In this document: in pieces, positions 47,481 through 59,502 of the stretch
Position numbering within the stretch: position 1 is the first letter of the stretch
Layout of the letters: every line of letters starts with the position of its first letter
NCBI GenBank assembly: GCA_023525715.1
Contig: CM042016.1
Span: forward strand, 63,605,382 to 63,669,381
Reading direction: 5' to 3'
Source of the DNA: Cichorium intybus
Taxonomy: Eukaryota > Streptophyta > Magnoliopsida > Asterales > Asteraceae
Length of the DNA: 64,000 nucleotides
Translations under genes and position numbers: made by a program
Notes under the pieces: generated by a model
Databases searched by the model: none
What the model was told of the DNA's origin: nothing
What the model saw: only the letters and a program-made list of their open reading frames with translations

Positions 47481-48750
47481 ATGAGAAATACACGAAGCAA
47501 TCCTACTGGTGCGAATTCGCGTGGAACTGCAAGAAGTGGACCAGCTCGGTCACACGGCTCTGTTGGGCGAAGAGCACCAGCACGGGAACCGGTGGGACAA
47601 AATCCACCTGATATTCGGGCGATAGTGGAAGAAGTGGTTATGCAAATGATGCCTACGTTAACGAATAATCCCAACCCGAGTGGTAATCCCAACCCGGGTG
47701 CAAATCCTAATCCTACTGAAGAGGCTGCAAAAAGTGTTCATGACAGGCAGCCGGAAGATGAAAGCCAGGGAGAAAGTCGTGCCCGGGTAGTGAAAGAAAC
47801 TCAAGGTGGGGAAGCCTCGACAAAGAAAGTTGGGTGTACGTATAAATCCTTCCTTGGTTGTAAACCAAAGGAATTTTCGGGGACAGATGATCCAGTCAAA
47901 GCCATGGAATGGATCATGCATATTGAGAAGGTGTTCCGAGTAAGCAAATGTGCGGATGATGATAAAGTGGAATTTGCCACGAACCAACTTACAAGCGGTG
48001 CACTACATTGGTGGCAAACCTACTACAAATCATTGGATCTTGATTCATCCCAATCGGTACCTTGGGAGCAATTCAAGACAAAATTCAATGAAGAATACTG
48101 TTCAGAAGTCGCTATTAAGAAATTGGAGGATGAATTCCTGCATCTGGAACAGGGTTCCCGATCTGTTCAGGAATATACTCTTAGCTTTCTGGAGAAGGCT
48201 AGGTTTGCGGAACACCATATCTATACTGAAAAGAGAAAGATCGATAAGTATGTTTGGGGGTTGACGACTCGAATTAGAGAAATCGTGCAACCGCTGAAAC
48301 TACCTACTTTCCGGCAAGTGGTGGATCGAGCCACGGAAAGAGAAACAGAACTGAAGCGACAAGAAGACGAAAAGAAAGTCTTAGAAACGAAACGAAAGGC
48401 GGAAGACCAAGGTTGGACGCCTCAGAAAAAGTCGCAACAATCCAGGTCTAGGGGAAAAAGGCCAGAAAGATGAAGGCAAGTGGTGTGAAAAATGCAGAAA
48501 AAGGCACACGGGCAGTTGTCGCAGCGATACTGGGTCAGTTAGCTGCCGAAATTGTGGAAAAACGGGTCATTCTATACGGGAGTGTCGGGCGGAACGAAGA
48601 TGCTACCAATGTGGAGCTACTGATCACATCCGTCCGAACTGTCCACAACTGAAATCTGGTGTCTACAGTGAAAGGCCCAGGGATGATCAAGTGGGAAAGA
48701 AAGAAGAGCCGAAGAACAGGGGACGACCAGTGGCCTACCGAGCTTTCTAG
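47481..48750 (+). pseudogene. gypsy gag with frameshifted zinc-knuckle region
   Basis: The ATG at 47481 opens an Arg/Pro/Asn-rich N-terminus with NPNP repeats, followed by the Retrotrans_gag core (KPKEFSGTDDPVKAMEWI, GALHWWQTYY, FLEKARFAE). A frameshift in an A/G-rich run near 48450-48460 ends the frame at 48473. The adjacent frame keeps the Cys/His knuckles (CEKCRKRHTGSC, CRNCGKTGHSIREC, CYQCGATDHIRPNC), followed by RAF and a TAG at 48748-48750 where related elements have Gln. These breaks separate gag from the protease frame. Confidence 0.85.
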
Positions 48751-51700
48751 ATGACTGTGGAGGAAGCCCGTGAGAAGACAGATGTGGTGACAGGTATCTT
48801 TACTCTTAATTCCATACCTGTATATGTTATTTTTGATCCGGGGGCTACACACTGTTTCGTGTCGGAGTCTTTGTTGTCTCGCTTGAATGTACCGTTAACT
48901 CCTATGGATGAAAGCCTGGAAGTGGCTATAGCGGATGGTAGATATGTTTGGGTTTCCGAACACCTGGAGGGTTGTCAGCTTAAAATCTACGGGACCGTCT
49001 TCCCTATAGATTTGAAGCCGATGACTACCAATGAATTTGGTGTAATTGTGGGTATGGATTGGTTAGCAACGAATTATGCTAACATGGATTGTAGAAATAA
49101 AAACATCACAGTATTATCACCAGATGGAGAATGGATAAAGATTCAGGGTGAACGACCTCGGTTGAGAATGCCAGTTATTTCCTTTGCTCAAGCCCGAAGC
49201 TGTATCAGTAAAGGAGGGATGTCCTATCTAGCTTATGTATCGGTGGCTCAACCGATTAAAGTGGGGGTAGCGAATGTGAAAGTGGTGAACGAGTTCCCAG
49301 ATGTGTTTCCAGACGAACTTCCAGGGTTGCCACCAGATCGACAGGTTGAGTTCACGATTGAACTAGTTCCGGGAGCTGCACCTGTTGCCCGAGCTCCATA
49401 CCGATTAGCACCTTCAGAGATGGTGGAACTGCGAAAGCAACTAGAAGAACTACTAGACAGGGGTTTTATCAGACCGAGTACATCGCTTTGGGGAGCCCCT
49501 ATCTTGTTTGTTAAGATGAAAGATGGGTCAATGCGCATGTGTATTGACTATCGGGAGTTAAACAAGATCACGGTGAAGAACAAGTACCCGCTACCCAGAA
49601 TAGACGACTTGTTTGTCCAGCTGCAAGGCGCGTCTTATTTTTCCAAGATTGACCTGAGTTCGGGTTATCACCAGTTGAAGATAAGGGAATCTGATATTCC
49701 GAAGACAGCTTTTCGAACGAGATACGGTCATTATGAGTTTTTGGTGATGCCTTTTGGGTTAACCAATGCCCCAGCCGTATTCATGGATCTTATGAACCGA
49801 GTGTGTCGTCCGTTCCTTGATACCTCGGTGATAGTGTTTATTGATGACATCTTAGTGTATTCTTGAAGCCAAGCTGAGCATGAAGTGCACCTTCGACAGA
49901 TGTTAGAGCTGCTTCGCCAAGAAAAGCTGTATGCGAAATTCTCCAAGTGTGAATTCTGGCTAAGAGAAGTCCAATTTCTTGGCCATGTAATTAATGCCGA
50001 AGGAGTGAAAGTTGATCTAGCAAAGATTGAGGCCGTGATGAAGTGGGAACCGCCCCGGAGTCCAACTGAAATACGAAGTTTCCTTGGTTTAGCAGGCTAT
50101 TATAGAAGATTTGTCGAGAATTTCTCTTCGATAGCTGCCCCGTTGACCAAGTTAACTAAGAAAGGTGAAAAGTTCACATGGGCCGAAAAGCAGCAAGAAG
50201 CGTTTCAGAAATTGAAACAATCTTTATGTGAAGCACCAGTGTTAGCGCTACCACAAAGCGGAGAAGAGTATGTGATCTACAGCGATGCTTCTAGAATTGG
50301 CCTTGGTTGTGTGCTAATGCAGAAAGGTCGGGTCATAGCCTACGCGTCCCGCCAGTTAAAAGATGCCGAGAAGAAGTATCCGGTTCATGATCTGGAATTA
50401 GCTGCGGTGGTTCTAGCATTGAAGCTGTGGAGACATTATTTGTACGGTGTGAAGTTTGTCATTTACACTGATCATAAAAGCCTGAAGTATTTATTTGATC
50501 AAAGAGAGCTTAATATGAGACAGCAAAGGTGGATGGATCTATTGAAAGATTTTGATTGTGAAATTCAGTACCACCCTGGCAAAGTGAATGTGGTGGCAGA
50601 TGCTCTAAGCCGAAAAGAAGCTCCTCTAAAAATTACATCCGCATGTATGGGTGTAGTAAGTCGGTTACCAGGATTGATTCGTTCAGCACAAGAAGAAGCG
50701 TGTAAGCCAGAGAATGTAAAAAGTGAAAGAATGGTAGGATATTTGAAGCATTTGGAAGAAAATGCTCAGAAATTGAAGACCTTCAGAGGTCGAATATGGG
50801 TCCCAAAACAAGGAGAGGCGCGGAATTTGCTTCTAGAAGATGCCCATTATAGCCGATATGCAGTCCATCCGGGTAGTACTAAGTTGTATCGGATGTTAAA
50901 ACCGATGTATTGGTGGCCTGGAATGAAGAGGGACATTGGAAGATATGTAGAAAGATGTTTGACTTGTCTACAAGTTAAGTCAAACCATCAGAAACCGTAC
51001 GGGGAAATACAACCATTGCCAGTTCCAGAGAAGAAATGGGACCATATTACCATGGATTTTGTAACAAAGTTGCCGTGGACACCGCAAGGTTATGATTCTA
51101 TATGGGTGATTGTGGATCGATTGACCAAATCGGCACAGTTCATACCATATAAAGAAAAGTACAGGGTAGATCAGCTGGCGAAAATCTACATTGATGAGGT
51201 GATTTGTCGGCATGGATTACCAGCATCGATCGTGTCGGATCGAGACAGCAGATTTACTTCCCATTTTTGGCAGAGTCTTCAAAAGCAATTGGGTACAAAA
51301 GTACTTATGAGTACCGCATATCACCCGCAGACCGACGGTCAAAGTGAAAGAACTATTCAAACTTTGGAGGATATGTTAAGAACTTGTGTCATAGATTTTG
51401 GTGGAAGCTGGGAAGATCATTTGCCTCTGGTAGAATTCGCGTACAATAACAGCTATCATTCCAGCATTTAGATGGCCCCGTATGAAGTCTTGTATGGAGC
51501 ACCGTGCCGTACTCCGACCTGCTGGACTAAAGTTGGGGAAAAGGCGTTGGCTGGACCCGAAATTGTAGCACAGACCGAAGAAAAGATCAAACTGATACGC
51601 GAAAATTTGAAGGTGGCACAGAATAGACAGAAACAGTACGCGGATAAACGGGTGAAACCGATAGAATTCCAAGTAGGAGATATGGTAATGCTTAAAGTAT

Positions 51701-52092
51701 CCCCTTGGAAAGGCCTAATTCGTTTTGGGAAGAAAGGAAAGTTGAGTCCTCGCTTCATTGGACCTTTCCGTATATCCCAAAGGGTTGGAGCCGTGGCGTA
51801 TAGATTGGAGTTACCTGATGAACTTCATGGTATACATGATGTATTCCATGTGTCCCACTTGAGGAAAACGTTGTTTGAAAAGTCTCAACACATACCCCTT
51901 GCTGAAATTGAGGTAGATGAAAAGTTGAGATACCCGGAACAACCCGAGCGGGTGATAGACCGCAAGATAAGACAGTTGCGAAACAAGAAGATCAGCATGG
52001 TGAAAGTACTTTGGCGTCATCACAAAGGTTCCGACATGACATGGGAGACCGAAAGTGAAATGAGGGAGAAATACCCTCAACGTTTTGTATGA
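48751..52092 (+). pseudogene. gypsy pol: protease, RT, RNase H, integrase, chromodomain; two in-frame stops
   Basis: The frame opens with MTVEEAREKT and the protease, whose active site reads DPGATHCFVS instead of the usual DSGA. RT motifs are RMCIDYRELNK, FSKIDLSSGYHQ, MPFGLTNAP and FIDDILVYS, followed by a TGA at 49864-49866. RNase H (YSDASRIGLGCVL, YTDHKSLKYLF) and integrase (zinc finger H-X-H...CLTCLQVK, core TMDFVTKLP, SDRDSRFTS, HPQTDGQSERTIQ) follow; a TAG at 51469-51471 lies just after HSSI. The final part ends in a chromodomain-like WRHHKGSDMTWETE, which in chromoviruses is thought to guide integration to heterochromatin. Stops and the protease change make this copy inactive. Confidence 0.92.
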
Positions 52093-52112
52093 TTTCGGGG
52101 ACGAAATCTCTT

Positions 52113-52128
52113 AAAGGAGGGGAGAATT
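52113..52128 (+). other. polypurine tract of the nested gypsy element
   Basis: AAAGGAGGGGAGAATT lies directly before the TGTAACGCC start of the 3' LTR, the expected priming site for plus-strand synthesis. Confidence 0.88.
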
Positions 52129-54029
52129 TGTAACGCCAAAAACATGTTTATTATATAATTAAATAAAAAGGGCAAAATGGTCATTTTACCTCAAAAGGGT
52201 AATTTGGTCTTTTGGACAGAAAAGGTCTTGTTTGGTAATAATATTTTGAGTCTTGGACTTAAAATGTTATAAAAAAGTGATTTTGTCATTAATTTTGTAA
52301 ATTGTGGCAAAAGTCCTAAATATGCAACTCTAGGGACCAAACTGTAATTTCTGGAGGTATAAAAGCTTGGAAGCTTCTTCCATTTTGGGCAGAATTTTGG
52401 CACATACGGGAGGAATTTCTTGTGCGATTTTCTGCAGAGGATTTGAAGAAATCTTGAAGATTGAAGTTGCATAATTGGAATATAACTTCAAAGGGTAGAA
52501 TTGGAAGTTTGAAAGGTTAGTTTTCCAAGTTCTTGCTAGTTGTTCTTGATGAGTTTTGTAGAACTCAAAAACTGCAATTACAGTTATGATTGGGTGTTTA
52601 AATTGATGTGATACTTCCATTAAGTCATTATAACAAGGACTTAACTAAAGAAAATGGAAGTAGATTGTTATAATTGATGAATTTGAAGTTTTGGGGTTGT
52701 TAGAAATAAGAACCCTAATTCTTCACATGATTGATTGGGTGGGTTTTGATGGTTGAAAACCTTGTCAAAATGTAAGGTTTTAGCCTAGGAACAAACCCCA
52801 AACGATTAAGAACAGAAATAAGGACTTAATGGACCAAAACTGCACGCTACAGTGCACAAATCGCGGCTGGACAGGAGACCTGCGCAGGCGCTAGGCGTGG
52901 TGCGCCCAAGCCCCAGGCGGGGTGCGCCCAGGCGCAGTGCGCCCTGTCCTAGGCGCAGTGCGCCCTCCAGGCAGGGGATCAAAAACGCTAACTTTTGTTT
53001 GGCTTGTCCGATTTAGCTCAAACTTGAACCGTAGGCTCGTTATAGTCTGAAAAGTTTGGGAAAATTTTTATATTGAGTTTTCGACCCCTCGGGGACACTG
53101 TAGATCGATCCGAATGCCTCGGTGAATAGTAAAATTCATAAAAAGTTAGTAAACGGAAAGTTTATTAACTAGGCATTGTTTATAATGAAATTGTATTGAA
53201 CTCTATTGTATTAGAGTTAATTGGAATGGTTATTAACCTATAATCATTTTGAAAATAAATGGAATTATAGGTACGGGACAAAATCCTACGAGTTTCATTT
53301 CAAGGCAAGGAACGACAAACGCTAGTTGTAGCAAACCTTCAGGTGAGTAATCTCACTATTATCCGATGTGATATGTGTTATGTGGGCAGCTGCAAATGGA
53401 AATGATTTTGGGGGACAAAAATGGCAAATTACATGATTCGATATGTGACAATAACATATAAGCCGTGAGTCTGATATAGACAAGAACGGAGCTGTGAGTC
53501 AGTCAATTTTAACGATACGACAATACCAGATAAGCCGTGAGTCTATAATAGACAAGAACGGAGCTGTGAGTCAAACCTATATAGACAAGACCGGATAAGC
53601 CATGAGTCATTGCTATGGCAAGAACGGAGCCGTGAGTCTAGGCAACAGCGGGATAACCCGTGAGCCATATATGATTTTATATTGCATGATATTGCTTAAT
53701 TGATTTTGTATAGAGAATGTTATTCTTATACATGTTATACTTGATTTGATTACTCATTGGGCTTTATAGCTCACGGTTTATTTGATATGTCCCTGCAGGT
53801 GAGCGTGATCCCACCAAGGGAAAAGATAAAGTACGTGACTGAGGACTTAGAATCTGGATGTGACGACCCGGCTTGAAGAATGTATAATATTTATGTATTG
53901 TACTTCGTGATACACTTGTACTCGTATGTTGTTAACTAATACCCCATAGTTATGGTTTTTATTGTAAAATATTTGGTTTGAAAAATGAAAATTTTTGGGG
54001 TGTTTTTCGTTAATAAGTCGGGTGTTACA
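52129..54029 (+). repeat. 3' LTR of the nested gypsy element
   Basis: Same ends as the 5' LTR. It carries a duplicated GGCGCAGTGCGCCC word around 52930-52960 and lacks a short GGCTAGGCA phrase found in the 5' LTR, which explains most of the 12-bp length difference. The GTAAT target repeat follows at 54030. Confidence 0.93.
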
Positions 54030-56864
54030 GTAATCTTTCTACGACAAAAGTCAGATACACCTACAGAACCCATAGCCTTCATCAAGCAAATCGAGCTTCA
54101 TTTAAAGAAACCAGTACGAGCTATTCGAAGTGACAATGGAACTGAATTCAAAAATCAAACTATTGACTCGTATCTGAAGGAGAAGGGCATAACTCATAAA
54201 TTTCCTGCCCCCTATACTCCACAGCAAAATGGTGTAGTTGAGCGAAGAAATAGATCACTATGCAAAGCTGCAAGGACCATGCTTGACTATGCGAATCTTC
54301 CAATGTACTTCTGGGCCGAAGCTGTTGCAACTGCATGCTTCACTCAGAATAGATCCTACATTCATAGGCGCTTCAACATCACTCCATACGAAGTCATCAA
54401 CAAAAGGAAACCAAATGTCAAATACTTCCATGTATTCGGTTGCCGATGCTTCATCATGCGACTCAAACCTGGTACTACGAAGTTTGCATCCAAATCCGAT
54501 GATGGTGTTTTCCTTGGCTACTCACACTCTGCGAAAGCATATCGTGTGCTAAACAAGACAACAAGGAAGATCGAGGAAACTTTCAATCTGACATTTGATG
54601 ATTCTTATATAAAGAAATTAGACACTCTCTTTCCTCGTTCCTCTATATTTCCAGAACAACCAACCGAAGTCATACCTCTGGACTCCTTCAATCTTGATTT
54701 CTCTTTCCTATTTGACAGTCCTGCTCATGCAATCGATGCTGAAGCAAATGCGAAGGACAATAATATACCAGAAATCAACAAGCTTACCGACGATCATAGC
54801 ACCCACAAACCATCAAAAGATACGCAATCTTCGGTTGAGGGGGAGTCAGAGACAACTAAGCAAAAAGATCCTTCGGTTGAGGGGGAGTGTCATACATCCA
54901 ACCCAAAGGATTCTTCGGTTGTAGAGGACTCTTCAACATCAACATCATCTAATTCAAAGGATGCTCACTCTACAGAACCACCAAGCTTATCTTCAACACA
55001 AACCCCTTCTGAATTCGAGGGGGAGTCATCTGACAAGCCAACTTCTATTGAGGGGTAGCAACCAATTCCTGACAATACACCCGAAGACAATCAGTCGACT
55101 TTGGATTATCCATCAGATACAAAGGAAGTACATGGAGAAACTCTGCCAGAATATAATCCAACTTATCCACCTCTTGAAAAATGGACAAGAGATCATCCGA
55201 AGACTCAGGTAATTGGTAATCCAGATGAAAATGTACTTACACGATCTCAATTAAAAGCAAAGCAAAATAAATTAAATAAACGATCGGATTACTGCATGTT
55301 TAACATATTCATCTCAAAAGTCGAACCTAAAACTGCAAAAGAGGCTTTTCTACACTCAGATTGGGTTGAGGCTATTCAGAGTGAGTTGGCTGAATTTGAA
55401 TGAAACAAAGTGTGGAGTTTAATTCCAAAACCAACCAACTCCTCTGTAGTAGGTCTCAAATAGGTTTTTTGAAATAAACTTGATATAGAAGGTAACATTG
55501 TCCGAAACAAAGCTACACTAGTTGTAAAAGGATATTGTCAGCAGGAGGGAATCGATTATGATGAAACCTTTGCTCCTGTTGCCAGACTTGAGTCCGTCCG
55601 AATCTTTTTGGCATTTGCTGCCCATAAAAACTTTGATGTCTATCAAATGGATGTCAAATGTTCTTTTTTCAATGGCAAACTTGAGGAAGCAGTGTATGTG
55701 GAACAACCACCTGATTTTATAAACGAAAAATACCCAAATAACTGTTATATCCTTGACAAAGCAGTTTATGGGTTAAAGCAAGCACCAAGAGCATGGTATG
55801 AAACTTTAACCTGGTTTTTAAAACAATCAAACTTCAAACAAGGTTCTGTTGATCCCACTCCCTTTAGAAAGAAAGTTGTTAATCATCTCATGTTAGTTCA
55901 AATCTACGTGGATGATATCATCTTCAGATCAACAGACCCTGAACTTTCAAAAGGTTTTGAAACCCTAATGAAAAGTAAGTTTCAAATGAGCATTATGGGG
56001 AAGATAAATTTCTTTCTCGGACTACAAGTTAAACAAACATCCGAAGGCATCTTCATAAACCAAGAAAAATATACACGAAGCATGCTGGAGAAATTTGGGA
56101 TGGAAAACTGCTCAAATGCGAAGGTTCCCAAGGCTGCAGGTACAAGACTTACACCTTCGCTTGACAAACCGGCGGTTGATCAGAAAGTCTACAGGAGCAT
56201 GATCGGGTCTTTACTTTACTTAACTGCCAGTCGCCCAGATATCATGTTCTCAGTTTGTAATTGTGCACGATATCAGGCGAATCCAAGGGAACCCCATCTA
56301 GCTGCAGTCAAGACAATCTTTCGCTATCTTCATCGTACTCCTTCTCTTGGTTTATGGTACCCTGCCAACTCAGGCTTCTTTCTTCAAGCCTACTCCGATG
56401 TTGATCTGGGAGGGTGTGCAATTGATCGTAAAAGCACTTCGGGTGGATGTCAGTTTCTAGATGGCAAGCTCATCAACTGGCAATCGAAAAAGCAAACATG
56501 TGTTTCCATCTCCACAGCCGAAGCAGAGTACATAGCTGCTGCTGCTTGCACTTCTCAGATGATCTGGGTTCAAAGTCAACTACAAGATTATGCTATCGAC
56601 ATGCGAAGAATACCTCTATTCTGTGACTCACAAAATGCCATACGAATTTGTCACAATCCAGTTCAACATTCGAAGACCAAACACTTTTCTCTCCGATATC
56701 ACTTTATTAAAAGTCATGTAGAGGAAGGAAACATTGAGGTCCATTTTGTTCATACGAATGATCAGTTGGCAGACATCTTCACCAAAGCCCTTGATGAAAA
56801 GGCATTCACACGAATCATTCAGGGGCTAGGCATGCTTGAGTCATCCGCAGTTACAAACACATAA
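54030..56864 (+). pseudogene. copia integrase C-terminal part, RT and RNase H, with stops
   Basis: It resumes the interrupted integrase (IFLRQKSDT, SDNGTEF, PYTPQQNGVVERRN, then GCRCF and GVFLGYS). The integrase-RT linker repeats a VEGE word encoded by GAGGGGGAG-type DNA, then stops with a TAG at 55057-55059. A frame with PLEKWTRDHP leads to RT, with stops at 55401-55403 and two more near 55459 and 55468 around the RWVF-equivalent motif. From 55608 the frame is open: QMDVKCSFFNG, YVDDIIFRS, RNase H (YSDVDLGGC, STAEAEYIA, HFSLRYHFI). In RNase H the first motif has Val where the family usually shows Ser/Ala. Confidence 0.9.
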
Positions 56865-58309
56865 TCAGCTAAGTACCTTCATTCCAAAATTTTTATTTTT
56901 TTCTTTTTTTTCTTTAAGAATCTTAAGTTTTTTAAGAAAATTTTAAACTTTTAAGTTTTTTTTAGTTTTTTTTCTCTTCTTAAATATTTGTAAGTTTTTT
57001 TTTCTGTTTTAGAAAATTTTCTTGTTATCAGAAGCAATACTGTTTATAAACGAACCTTCGGTTCCGTTCGGATAAGGTTTTACTAAAGACATTCAAAGTA
57101 CATAAATTACTTTTCACATCCGACGCTTCGGTTCGCTTCTGATTACACTAAAATTCTGACTTCTGCCTATAGCAAAGTACATGTCTCTTTTATCCGAATC
57201 AAAATATTGCAAAATATCATACACAATTAAAGGATAAAACGGGGTTTTTAGAGTCTGCTAAGCATATATCATTGCACTAAGGGATATTTGGGACTCGAAT
57301 TGCAATATTGGTAACACTTCGGATGATCTAATAATGGTTAAAGACCTTTTGACATGTCCATACTTCGTACAAGCCTATATGTAACCCTTATGTCTTACAT
57401 GCACCCAGTGGTTCTATCGTTCGCATAAGCACATAACTAATTAAGAAGACTTAGTCTTTTCAGGATATGTTCCAAGTGTTGTGTAGTAGTAAACATCTGA
57501 CAACTCCTAATACGAAGCAATAAATTTAATGTCAATTTTTACTGATGGGTTTGATAAAGCTATTTACGAAAAATTCATTTCCGAAATTGAATAAGTTGAA
57601 ATCAGAAGAGCACTAAATGCTACAAGCACAAAAGTATCAAAATAATTCCAAAGAAAAGGGAAAAAGCTAGAAAAGCACTTTCACAAAACTAAATGTCAAT
57701 CTTCGGATACACCAAAGAGTAAACACTAAGATTATCAATAAACGAAGTACTCAAGGCTTACCCCTATCTTCAATGCAACAATCAGGATCTCCTGTGACAC
57801 AGTTGAGAACCGGGTTGGGGGTATGAACATCTTAGTAACCCGTCTTCAGTGACAAGGGTGGAGTAGTGCATAATTTTCAAAGGCTTGTCATCCGAAAAGC
57901 GTGTCCAAATACTCCATCTGGTGAATCGAGAAAAGTTTTTAGAAGAATCCCATAATACATCCACTCAAAATCTAAACAAATGTAACTATATGTCATTCTA
58001 ACTAGTTTTTACTTGTTAGAACTAGCGATTAGGCTGCGAAATTGGTTGATTTCTCAAAAAAACTGAAAAACTTAGAAATCGGCAATGCTGGCTCGTAGGG
58101 TGTTTTGTTTGCCAAATGATCACCCTAGAGGGGCTAGTCGGTGCTTAGGCTACCTTGTAGTGTGTTTGGATCGAGTTAACAATTGAAAATCAGTGAGATT
58201 TGGGTTGGATTTCGCAACAGTCGCTTGCCGCGCCGCGCCCTGGTTCGGTGGGAGAGATAAGAACTTATTTTGCAAAAAATTTGTTTTGTGTGGCTGGTTT
58301 TTTGTGCAG
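56864..58309. other. non-coding tail after copia pol and junction with ATHILA-like DNA
   Basis: 56880-57020 is strongly T-rich. 57020-57700 is rich in TTCGG/CCGAA words typical of the copia internal region upstream. A minus-strand open frame at 57782-57964 (with SKNFSRFTRWSIWTRF) has no recognised family. From about 58000 the sequence probably belongs to the next element's 5' flank. No LTR end was recognised. Confidence 0.4.
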
Positions 58310-59502
58310 ATGGCTTTCAGACACGATCATCCTTTTCTCCAGTTCCTCGAGGGACTAGAGAGTTCTGTCGAGTATATTCAGAGGAGGGATGCACTCATTA
58401 GTCGCCGGGTTCTCGAGGCGACGATCATCGATCGGGATATTCTCAGGACGGCCGGACTCTGGGCCAAGGTCGAGCCTTTCCTTCATCGTACGTGGTCCCA
58501 TGGGGAGGCCACATTCACGTGCCGTGGTTAGGACATGCTTATGGCCAACCAGGACGATATAGTTTACACCGAGCTTCTTTTGGAGTTTCTCTCCATGGTC
58601 TGCTACGTACCAGGCTCGACGGAGGCCCGATCCAGACTAGTCCGATTCAGATTGGGGGAGCCCCCAAGGATGCAGTCTCAGGGAGTTCGGGAGACGCACA
58701 GGTATATATACAGAGGCAGATCTCCAAATCCGACACTTCACGCCATTCCTTCATGTGTGTATTCAGGAGCAGCCTGCTAGGCATGCCAACACAGTTATTT
58801 GGGCCACGTTGTACAACGTTTTCTTTGAGGCGGGGTCGGCCAGGGAGAGCCAGCTCCGCAACTCGCTTCACAGGATCATACACCGCATCGTCACCACCTC
58901 TATCATGCAGAAGGAGGGGCAAGAAGGTGTCCGGTGAGGACATGACATATTTGTGGGTGCTCCTTGATCCCGTCAGGTTCCTCAACCTACCGTATGCCTT
59001 GGCGATTTCTCTATCCACCCGGGCAGCGGGTGCGTCTGCTAGTAGTCCTTTGGCAGGTGGGCACTACATTACCCGCCAGGCCCGATCATATAGGTTGCTT
59101 ACTGCTGCGACCATGGCCTCCCTGGCGGCGATTCCTCTAGTCCACACATCAGCACGGGCACCGGAGAACATGCACCTGATCCACCAGCCGCGGCCCGGAC
59201 ATTTTGTGAGAGAGATGACAGAGGCGCCGAGGGAACCATGACCAGCCTGTGAGGAGGGACCGCCGAGGCATCGCCAGAGGGTTACACAACCAGAGCTAGA
59301 GCCACAGCAAGAGGAGACACCGGGTGTCTGCAGATTGGAGGAGCGGGTGGCTCGGATTGAGGACCAGCTGGAGTGGATTGGGGAGGTACTTTTACAGATG
59401 GCCACACAGCAGGGACAGCGCCCCGACCATTCCCAGCCCGAGCCCATGATCACGAGGCAGGTCCTTCTAGGCCACCAGGTGGCGATTGAGTTATGCATGT
59501 AA
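58310..59502 (+). pseudogene. ATHILA ORF-1-like retrotransposon gene, frameshifted
   Basis: It starts MAFRHDHPFLQFLEGLESS at 58310. Stretches such as RRVLEATIIDRDILRTAGL, TELLLEFLSMV, NSLHRIIHRIVTTSIM, TYLWVLLDPVRFLNLPYALA and ITRQARSYRLL resemble the conserved blocks of the plant ATHILA ORF-1 family. An in-frame TAG occurs at 58529-58531 and at least two frame changes follow. It ends with a coiled-coil-like LEERVARIEDQLEWIGEVLL segment and a stop at 59500-59502. It lies directly upstream of a polypurine tract and LTR, i.e. in the env-like position of ATHILA-type gypsy elements, but pol is absent. Function unknown. Confidence 0.65.

Larger units (their letters stand above)
45440..54029 (+). 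mobile_element. complete Tekay-like gypsy chromovirus nested in the copia integrase
   Basis: Two near-identical LTRs (45440-47328, 1,889 bp; 52129-54029, 1,901 bp) flank gag, protease, RT, RNase H, integrase and chromodomain sequence. The 5-bp target GTAAT is duplicated perfectly at 45435-45439 and 54030-54034. The polypurine stretch GGAGGGGAGAATT and the start TGTAACGCC are typical of the Tekay/Del clade. The coding region contains premature stops and a frameshift, so it is structurally complete but not coding-competent. Confidence 0.95.
40978..56864 (+). mobile_element. second copia element (Sirevirus-like), split by a gypsy insertion
   Basis: The order is LTR (40978-41406), primer-binding site, long gag, zinc knuckle, protease, first part of integrase, then an 8.59-kb gypsy insertion (45440-54029), the rest of integrase, RT and RNase H, ending at 56864. 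No matching 3' LTR was recognised before the ATHILA-like region at 58.3 kb, so the element is truncated or its LTR has diverged. Several stops and frameshifts disable it. Confidence 0.85.

Noticed and set aside
57782..57964. Minus-strand 60-codon frame containing SKNFSRFTRWSIWTRF
   Set aside because: It looks protein-like but no family could be recognised and flanking frames are closed; kept only as a note in the intergenic entry.
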